Positions 54,798 through 64,000 of a DNA stretch of 64,000 bases are shown piece by piece. This DNA is from Strix aluco (taxonomy: Eukaryota; Chordata; Aves; Strigiformes; Strigidae), in contig NC_133971.1 of the NCBI RefSeq assembly GCF_031877795.1, forward strand, positions 83,848,446 to 83,912,445, written 5' to 3'. Below the pieces are notes generated by a model. The model saw only the letters and a program-made list of their open reading frames with translations. It did not search any database and was not told the DNA's origin. A program made the translations under genes and the position numbers. Positions within the stretch are counted from its first letter, which is position 1. Each line of letters starts with the position of its first letter.

Positions 54798-54803
54798 ATT
54801 AAA
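54798..54803 (+). terminator. NPR3: Candidate proximal polyadenylation signal (ATTAAA)
   Basis: ATTAAA about 1.04 kb after the stop codon, within TTTTTCTATTAAAGTATC and followed by T-rich then GT-containing sequence. Confidence 0.4.
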
Positions 54804-55054
54804 GTATCTATTTTTGCTTTGGTAGGTTTAAAAGGGAGAGGATGTTTTGAAGACATATTTTTTATGATAGGAGTAACAGGCAGGGAAAGTCAACAGCTGT
54901 AGATATGTTTTAGAACCAGTATTTAGGGGAGGAGAAGTGACTTTGTGGATAGTAACAGAATTTTTCCCCCACTTTCTTCTCCAGGCACGTGCAACATTCA
55001 AATAGTCATTTAAACAATATAAATGCAGTTATTGAATTGTCTATGTGATGATGG

Positions 55055-55275
55055 CCCTGATCCTGAAAATAATGAACTTTTCACATGTTAAATAGACCTA
55101 CATTAGTCAGTGAGACTAACTATTCATGTGTATACAATTAAACACACAAGGAACTACCTTCAGGAATTGGGGTTGTAAAACACTATTCTAGGGCTGACTT
55201 CAATCTCATTGCCATCAGTATCCCTGGGACTTTTGCCGTTGACTTTACCAGGAACAAAACTGAATCTGTGATGAA
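55055..55275. repeat. Possible ancient amniote interspersed repeat
   Basis: Phrases such as GGCCCTGATCCTG (55051-55063), AGTCAGTGAGACTAACTATTC and GGGACTTTTGCCGTTGACTT are diverged forms of a motif I recognise as recurrent in bird and reptile genomes. A similar stretch lies at about 57165-57290. I cannot name the family. Confidence 0.35.
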
Positions 55276-58200
55276 ATAGCTACTGACAGGTTATTTTATA
55301 CTAGACAAAGGAGAGCTTGCACTTTCTAGTCAACAAATGGAAATGAACAGTACATATTATAAGTGTGGTGAAGAAGACCCATAAAAATATTTTCTGAGAG
55401 AAAATTCAGCTATGACTGTGGTTCTAGTGCTTGAAATCTTTTCGTTTATCCTATTCTGATTTCATAAGCAGAACTTTCTGCCCTCAGCAGTTATAGTCAG
55501 ACTTGACATCGAAGCCTGTGTTCTACAAAAATTCAAGGTCCTGAGAAGCCAGAGTGCCAATTCAGAGAAACCATTTTGGGTAGCTGGAAGTGAATGAAGA
55601 GTGAAAGCTGGCTCTGTCTTCTTTCTGCTGCCTTTTATTTGTTAATGGGGAAGTAGCCCATAGAGTATTTCCTTGGACTTTTTTTTCCTTGTGTTTCACT
55701 TGTCTCTTAGGATATGCAGGGGTTCATCACCTGCCCTTACGAAATACTGTCCAGTGTCTCAGGCAGCCAGAGGGCAGGGCTTCCTGGCTGTCAGGGCAGC
55801 TCCAGTACAGGTGGTAGATGTAGACCAGGTAGATTTGGTGTCTTTAGGACTGACTGTAACAGCTCTTGTTCACACAGTAGATTTCCATCATCCCATTTCC
55901 CAGTCTGTGCCTGTATGACTTCTGCAAAGGTGCCTTAGCCAATGTAACACTGGGGTCAATGGACAGTTTTCTGAAGTAGCCTCCTTGTCTCATGGACACC
56001 AGAGAAGAATGTAGGCTAGAGTAGCATTCATACTGTTACAGAGCTGGGGGAGAAAAAAAGACTTCCTGAGTAGTTTTTGGAATTTTTTCCAAGCATTTGA
56101 GTTTGTCTAGCCTTTAGGCATGCTTAAGGTTTGGGGTTTTTTAATACTTTCCAAGGGAGTTTTGATCTACTTGTTTTGCAAATATGCCTTTCAGAGTTTT
56201 CACTTTCTTTTATCCATTTGACTATTTTGCCACAGAAAAAGGGAAGGAAAACCCTTAAATATGTAGAGAAAAGAGGGTATGATTTGAAGCATAAACTTTT
56301 ATCAAAATTATATTTGTTATGACTTGCCTTGCAGTGTGAACTAGTACTCAAAAGAGTCATTAGTTAGGGAGCAAGACAGTAGTGTATTTTTCCTGTGCTA
56401 TGCAAGGTCAGACCAGAAGATCTGAGCCAGGAGATCTGGCTGGGACAATAAATTGTTATGACAGCTTTTTTATTACATCATCTTACTATAGCTAAACATA
56501 TTAAAAAAGAAAAAACAGTATAATGAAAGATTACTTTTTAATTAAAAATACAGTAATTCTGATTCCCAGTTTTATGTAGGGTTTATAGTCATGACCTCAA
56601 GAAGTTTTTTTATGAGATGGCTGTTGGTGGGATGCTGATGGAGGCCTAGCCACAACTTTACATACCAGGACCTCCCAAGAAAGGTGAACCTTTCTTGCAC
56701 ATGGGTTTTAATCTTTCTGAATTGTTGCACACCTACATGTGCATTTTTCCCATGGAAGTGTGGAGATCATTTAAGACATTTCACGTAAGTAGATTCCTGT
56801 ATAGCATGAAAAAACTTGCTTTTCTTAGCTGCCTCTCACAGGCCTCTTGCTAATAGCTCCCAGGTCTTCTATGGACCATAGATCAAAAATTGCCTTGAGT
56901 TTAGATTATTCAGCAGAGAGATTCTTTACCAGCTAATGCACTTTTCCTTTCTGGTTCATCTGCATTAGCTCAATGCCACAATGTTTAGGCTTCAAATTCT
57001 GTAAGGGAATGTCTAATCAAAATAATAAAAATTGATTCTCAAAAGATTTTCAAAACCTACATTTTTGGCTTCAACAAATTGCCTGTATTACAAACATACA
57101 TCTGTATTACAGAGCAGCACAAGTTGGACCTTGACTCAGCTCAGCACTTTGGAACACACTTAAAATGTGCTCAACTTCAGCTTCTAAGTGCTTTGCTCAC
57201 GTGGGACCTAAGGGTATGATCCTGGCCCTGGCTGAACGAAAGGGAATCTTGCCATGTGCTTGAATCAGAGAAAGGTTGGCCCCATAGGTCAGTGTTTATT
57301 TCTAAATCTTACAGTTGTGCCTCTTAAATTGAAATTGAACTAGTCGCTTCATACTTTTTGTTTGTCAAAGTTTGACAAATTCTGCAAATTTAACATTTTT
57401 TTAAATTACCAAATATTGGTCAGCTTAACAGCTGATTCACCTCAGAGTCCTCTCCTTGAGGATACTATGGACAAATTACCTGACTTCTACCGTCTTAATC
57501 TTCAATGCATAGATGTCCACTGCATGTTGATAAAGATGAAGCAAAACTTTCAATAAGTACCTGTGATTTAGTATGCTGAGACCCACAACTTCAGAGTCAG
57601 ATGCCTAGATGCGCTGTCCTGGGCCATTGGTAGTTCTGCAGGTTTTTTTCTGGACAGTTTGTGTGTTCTAAGTTGTCTGTGAGTACCACCATCACCAGTC
57701 AGTTACCAGTTTCTTTGTGATGTGCTTCACTGAAGACCAAACCCAGCTAAGTTCTGAGAATATTCAGTCATTGCTAAAACTTTTGATTGAGGGTGCTGTG
57801 CACCTTGCAAGATTGTGGCCAGAATTCAGTTTGTTAAAGCTATTTTCAGTTTGTTTTTAAGAAATGCTGTATTGCATTATTGAAAGTATTTTGTTGTTTT
57901 TTAATGGAGCATTATCAAGGTGTACCTAATACTTTGAAAACATTTGTGCTGGACAAAATAAGAATGCGCTCCCTGACAGCATGTTTTATTGTTGGTTGAG
58001 GTTGATCTCTGATTCATTTTTTGGCTTGGAGGTGCAATCACACTGTCATTAAGCTGACAAAAAAAACCTCTCATTGATTCAGTGGCAGTAAACTCAGGCC
58101 CTCAGTGAAGTGTTTTCAGGCTTTAAACTCAGCATCTTGAAGCAGTTCAGAGTGAATTTTTCTCAGCTTTGCAGTAGAACAGGCTGCATCAGCCTTAACT

Positions 58201-58409
58201 GACCTTGGCTCCAGCACGATTTTCACCTCATGAATGCCATAATGCTCCTGGAAAGCCAAGAATAGACATCAAAGACAGGAAGCTAATAGTCCTGGTCATA
58301 AATTTCTTTGGCAATTCAGTCCACCTTTTCCGGAGCTCAAGACAGTTCCACATCCTTCACTACCCTCCTCTGTGCTTTAGAGTAGCCATGTAGCTGTTCT
58401 GTTTCTTTA

Positions 58410-58415
58410 AATAAA
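58410..58415 (+). terminator. NPR3: Candidate intermediate polyadenylation signal (AATAAA)
   Basis: Canonical AATAAA in TTTAAATAAAGCCG, followed within 30 bases by a T-rich stretch that could serve as the downstream element. Confidence 0.35.
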
Positions 58416-61338
58416 GCCGTTGAGGTTATTTTTCCTCATTTTCTCCCAGGGTAGAGTGAACACTCTTGAATTCCCCATTTTTTTTCATGCTCTTTTCTCT
58501 AGCTTCAGAAGTACTTTGAAAAGAGACAGCCATTTTCCAACATTTAGTCAGAAACGCTCCCACTCCACTGAGAGGTGGCTTTTACATAATTTCAGCCATT
58601 GTTCATTGCCACCATGCTGCTGAGCTGCCGGCACACCTTGTGTTGACCTATGGCCACACCAGCCGTTATCAGAGATCTAGACCCAGAATTGTCTGATGTT
58701 GCCTGTCTTTTAACCAAGCAAAGTTGAAAAATCAGGTTGACCAAAAACTTTCTGAAGGTTGATGTGAATTTCACAGCTGGCATACTTTCCTTTTAAAAAC
58801 ACCCAAGGCTGGCAACGTAAATTGTGGTTATCGAAGCAGTCCCATTAAAGCTAAAATGATTACAGGGTGCCACTAGGTTTACAGGAAATGCACTAGTCCA
58901 AGCATGGTGAGATGATGTCAGGTGATGTCAGACAATCTTTTTTTTTATTTTTTTACCCTAATGACATTAAATCTAGTGACCACCCTCCCCAAAGCAGGGC
59001 ATATGGGAACAGAAATACAACTTTGTAATGGTACATTACCTTTTCTGTTGGTCAGCAACATGCCGTAGTAACTTGTCTCCCAACAGTGAGCGATGAAGGG
59101 ACAAATTTCAGCAAAGTGCATGTTTTGTAAGAAACAGCTTTAGCCCTTTTTAGAAACAAAGAAATACAAAGTTACTTTTGGAATATATTTCTAAGGACAC
59201 GCTGGAAAAAGTTTCACCTTCAGATGTGTTGTGTGCATCTCCTCCCTCCCTTTCTTTCTTGCTGTTGAAAGCACAAAAAGATTTGTGTGTATGTGAAACC
59301 TTTCAAGTAGAAGAATGGAAGTGTTTGCACTATGCATATCACTGCTTAGAGGCAGAAATGAATTCAGATTGCTTGAGGGCTGTATTTTTTCCATTCCCAG
59401 ATACCTTTTAACATCAGAGCTCTGGGACTGGTGGAAAATGATTGTTGAAATTAAAACAAATAGCTGTTTGTGAGAGGCCTCAGACCTGGCTGTCTACAGG
59501 GGTCAGCAAGCTGTGCAGCAGACTTTGATAGTGTCTTTTCTCTTCTAGAGAATGACAGGAAGCCTAAGCACTGTGGTTTGCCCCAGTGAAGCCTTGAGTT
59601 TGGCATAAATGCCGGTCTCCCTTTATCTCAACCTTAGAGGAAGAAAGGATAAAGGTTAATGTTGGTGTTTTTATGAGGTTACTACTGGTTTCGATCAAGA
59701 AGATAATGCTTCCATGACTTTGAGGCTTTCTTGGGCTAGTGTTTAATTATGTCCAGTGTATCATTGCATAGACTGTTTTATTATGCTATTAACTTCTTCC
59801 AGAATTTACCTTTCAGAATGACTCCTAACTGACATACACCAAATTTACAGCATAGAAAACTAGCTTTCAAAAGGAGATGCTTAGAATTCATTCAAAATCT
59901 CTCACTAACCACTAAGTTAATATTCTGCATCAAAGGCAAAATATTCTAAATAACCTGACACTGTTAAAGTTTGTCTGTTAAACTATAGTACTTCAGAAAT
60001 CTTATGTGGATTCATTAGATATTAGATCTTTGAAAGGTTAAAATCCACTCTGTGTGAACTGTTGCTTGGTGTTTGTCATGTGAATGTTTTTAGAGGACAC
60101 TCGAGCAAGCAAAGAAAATGTACCAAAAAGGGTATTTAAAAAAATAATCTTGTTTTAATGGTTTCTTTCTAGTCTCTGCTGGTATGCACAGGGAACACAG
60201 AATTCTCCCCACCAAACCATGAACAGTTTTGCTAATGTTACACTAAACCGTCAGCAGACCTAATGAGCACAGCTGTGTTGGTTCATAGTTGGTGATGATC
60301 TGAACTTCTCTTTCTCTGTGATCTGTGTATGCAGAGAGGAACAAGGCCCCACTGAAAAGCCAATATCACAGTTACTAATCAGTGGTCGTTTATCTTGGTG
60401 CCATGTGAGATGGTAAACGTTTCCTCCCATATTTAGTATCTCCCTGATGTAGCTTTGTGGCAGACGTTGTGATGACTTCTGCAGTATAGGATGCAAGGGA
60501 TCAAAATACCTGTTGATAATATAGGGAGAATACCTGTGCAGTTGAGGTAGAGAGAGAGAAGAGAGAAAATGCTCAGGGATTGATTATACTCCCATGATGA
60601 TACTATTGACTGTATGGAGGATGGGATCAAGCTTTTTCTGCACAGTACACTGTCTTTATTGTTCCGTATCTCCTTTCTGAGAGACTCGGCAGAAAGCTTA
60701 CTCACTTTTTAAATCTCACATACCCCCTTACCTAAAATTTAAACAAGATTTAGTTGGTGCATAGGGCCTGGTCAGGGTGTACCATGCCCTTAGGTTAGGT
60801 ATTTACCTAGCAACAAAGTTGTCTTTACTGTGCAGGTCTAAAAGTGTTGAGAAGACTTGGGTAGAGCGGCAGGATTAAGGCAATGGGTAGAATTTGCTGT
60901 GTTTCTTGTGCATGAAGCGTAATTATCACAAAACTAAGAGGACTCAGGATAGACACTGTGGATGTTAACTTTGTCCCCTTTTTTTGGTGATACTGTTCAT
61001 TATTAATGTAAAAATACTGGACAACAGAGAAACCTAGTACCAGTCAAGTAGAAAACAAATGGAAAGCTGCACAGTATATTGTACTGATGTAAGTAGAACT
61101 ATCTGCATATAATGTGATTTTATTTATTGTTGTTTTTGTGTAGAGGAGAGTGCGTATTCATGACTGTGGATATAACCTTTGTTTATTTGTGTAATGTATT
61201 TTTATTTCTTTTACAACTTGGTCATTTAAAGTATCTACATTCATTGGTGTCCTTCAACTTTTTATTCTGTGCATTTTCTTTCACACATTTTAAAAATGCA
61301 AGAATATCACATAACCTAAATTGTAACAAAATGTTTCC

Positions 61339-61344
61339 ATTAAA
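61339..61344 (+). terminator. NPR3: Candidate distal polyadenylation signal (ATTAAA)
   Basis: ATTAAA at the end of an AT-rich block, followed about 25 bases later by TGTTTCTGTGGTGTCTTTTG, a convincing GU/U-rich downstream element. This is the best-formed site of those seen. Confidence 0.45.
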
Positions 61345-61365
61345 GACATAGGAATATGTTATCAC

Positions 61366-64000
61366 CTGTTTCTGTGGTGTCTTTTGTCACCTGTTTACTA
61401 CATTCTTAGTCTGTTTCATATAGAGGGTACTACCAGATGTTAGGGAGTTAATAACAGGAGGGTTATTCTGAGCCTGAGACACCATATAAATCCCTGATTT
61501 TAATGATGATTAGCAACTGATGAAATCAGGAATCAAATCTAACCTTTCTTTGGGAAGAAAATTCCCCCTGGTATTTTAAGGTCTGGAAAAGGTTTTAATC
61601 AGTATAAACAAACTTTGGATATTTTTCTATTTATTCTCAGTCCTCCAGAAATGCAATTAAATAGGAACCAAATTTTTAAAAACACTGAAACCTTAACTAG
61701 TAAGCATTAATTTTTATAGCCTGCAGAGAGGCAAAACTTACACATTTTGCTAAGCTACAAGTTCATTTGTTTGCAGCAATCTTATCAAATTGGGGGAATT
61801 TAATTCTGTTTCTTTCCTGTGCTATTAAATACAGTCTTCAAATTATCCTGTTTTGTCTAGCCTTCTGCTTTCTGTGTGCATGTGTCTGCTGTAGCAATGT
61901 TGCCAAATGTAAGATTTGTGCTTGAGAGTATGCCAGGCCTTTATAATCTAGAATAACTTGGAAATGAGTGTGAGGAAGAAGTATCTGATCACACTCGTAC
62001 CAAAACTACAAGTACCTAGAATTCACTGGAGAGTTGATAGAGAGATGAAAACATCCTCTGGGTTAAGTGTGGACCTAAAATCTTTCTGCAGCCCAGGAAA
62101 GAAAAAAGCAAAGAGTAAAAATATAGGCTTGGAGAGGCCCATTCAGTCTGGGGAGGATTGAAATACTTTCCTAGCTGCAATGCCTTTCACTGGTAAATAG
62201 CGAAATATGTCACTAAATTTAATTAACTCAATATTGCCAACAAGGAAATTAATATTACTAGTTTGAACAGCTGATTAAAGGTGCAAAGAGATTAACTTTC
62301 CAAAATTGTAGAAGATATTCCCAATATATGTTAGAATTGAGTTTATTTTAAATCTGCATCCTCAGAGATACACTTCTAATTATGTGAATGTTGTACAGAT
62401 AGAAAATATTTCTCCTGCTTTTGCTTGATGGTCATGCTCTTATGTCTTCATCCCATTGCAAACAGGAATTATCTTGAAGTACCAAGCAATTTTCCAGTAT
62501 TTCTGTATAAAGCATTGTAGAAAAAATTGGGCAAGTAGTGTTTTGTGTTCCTCATAACTGCAGTAATCATTAAAGGTGTTTTGTGATCTTCTGAAAAGTG
62601 CACATTTTACATGACTCATCTCCAGTCTCTTCTAGCAATTAAGATTCTATTCAGGATAAACTAAAGATTAGTTTACTAATGTTTACTAATATTCTAACTT
62701 TGCTAGAACTGAGATCAGAAATGATACATGCTTTACCGCTGCTATATTGTAGGGATGCATCATCAAGGAAGACAGCAGGAGAAACTTTTGACATCCTGCC
62801 TTCATTTGACAGCAATGGAAAAAATCTCATCAGCTTCAATAAAATAAAGTTTTCACTCAGGCTTGGGAATATGGTGTGAGAAGTTATTGATTGAATTTAT
62901 GTGCTGTGTATGACCCTCAGGCTATTAGTCAATATCCAACATGTTATTACCTTCACAGTGGCAGGACTTTCCTCGGCTGTCACTAGATATTTTTTTTCCA
63001 CTTTTAATAGCTTATCTTTCAAAATGAGTGCTTGAGATACGTGTGATGAATTGTGTACAGGTATACATACATCCATATTTATGAAATGGTTCAAATGTGT
63101 TGGGTATCTTTTTGTCAGAGTATCAGCCAGTCTGATGGGTAAAAATTTCATTTGATGAAATTACTTACAGCAGTTGATCTTCAGTGGTAGCAACTTTCGG
63201 GTATCATTCGATATCCTGTAACCTAGCTGGATGCATTTTTGTGACTTTCTTAGGAAACTATTTCTTGAGGGACATTCATCACATTTCTGAAAAATTATGT
63301 TGGCATTTGAGCCAAATCCTGGTCTTGAACCTCAGCCAATGTTTTCTTGTGTTGAAAGAGCACTGCCAATAAGCAATTGTACAACTGACAGAACCTCTTT
63401 TGTTGCCTCTTAGGAATAACCATAATTTACAGTCTGTAATGCCAGAAAGGGTCTCCCTGTGTACATTTGCTACTCTTAGTAAATTTTCCTGAGTCATTTT
63501 GGGGTTGGTTTGATGGTGTTCAGTTCTCTGCCTCAGAAAAAAAAATACCCTATTTCCCTTTCTATAAGAAATTACCCCATGCAGCTATTTGTTCTGGCAG
63601 TGCAGTGGTTTATTATCAATGTCTATTACTTCTTGGCCCTGCCATTCAATTTATACAATAAACCCCTGCTTTCAAATTTTAGGTACATGTATGTATAGCT
63701 TAGAAATTAGCTGATGGCAAAAGTTGTAACCATGATTTTATGTTTGTCCGGGACAGGGGACATAGGAAGCTCATGTCTATGGCCCTATTCTTCTCTCACC
63801 TATATTTTTCCAGTACCAAAGCAGACAGTTTCCCCAGCCTGCTCTATTCCTAGTATTCACTATGTGAACAACCACCAAAGACCAACTACTACAGTGCTGT
63901 CTATGAGCCAACAAACTTCACAACTGGTTATTTCTCCTTCTGTCTCCCTTTTGGGATCTAGCAGGCTAATAGCAAGCTTAAACTATACAAAACACACAGG
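61366..64000. other. Downstream intergenic region, no gene seen
   Basis: AT-rich non-coding sequence. Open frames are below 85 codons and show nothing recognisable. No repeat was identified with confidence. Confidence 0.6.

Larger units (their letters stand above)
53759..61365 (+). other. NPR3: NPR3 3' UTR and downstream region (extent uncertain)
   Basis: Non-coding sequence directly after the stop codon. Candidate polyadenylation signals are ATTAAA at 54798-54803, AATAAA at 57024-57029 and 58410-58415, and ATTAAA at 61339-61344 at the end of a strongly AT-rich, T-tract-rich block (61095-61345) that looks like a terminal UTR. Human NPR3 is, from memory, known for a long 3' UTR once annotated as a separate gene, which would fit use of the distal site. 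Which site is used cannot be told from sequence. Confidence 0.5.

Overview
The window reads as vertebrate nuclear DNA, most likely from a neoavian bird. It holds one protein-coding gene with long introns and GT-AG splice sites, an exon 1 inside a CpG island, CR1 LINE remnants, and an endogenous-retrovirus LTR of a type I recognise from neoavian genomes. There is no sign of bacterial, phage or organellar DNA.

The gene is NPR3, the natriuretic peptide clearance receptor (NPR-C), on the + strand. I could assemble all eight coding exons: 12750-13461, 18219-18341, 23821-23987, 42259-42394, 45694-45788, 48984-49119, 50661-50748 and 53647-53758. Together they give an uninterrupted 522-residue reading frame with consistent intron phases. 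It encodes a short signal peptide, a periplasmic-binding-protein-like hormone-binding ectodomain, one membrane helix and a 37-residue cytoplasmic tail, with no guanylate cyclase domain.

Layout: 1 to about 11.9 kb is upstream intergenic DNA with no supportable gene. About 11.9-13.8 kb is the CpG-island promoter, 5' leader and exon 1. From 13.5 to 53.6 kb lie exons 2-8 and seven introns; intron 3 is 18 kb. Introns carry an antisense solo LTR (intron 2), a second probable antisense LTR (intron 3), two CR1 3' ends (introns 4 and 5) and an ancient antisense CR1 (intron 5). From 53.76 kb onward is the 3' UTR, possibly very long, with polyadenylation signals near 54.8, 58.4 and 61.3 kb and fragments that look like old interspersed repeats. 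About 61.4-64 kb is non-coding.

I found no undescribed multi-gene system. The most interesting points are a tandem NAGNAG splice acceptor at exon 7 that would switch a juxtamembrane cysteine on or off, altered N-glycosylation sites, an LTR promoter element antisense in intron 2, and an inverted repeat in the 3' UTR.
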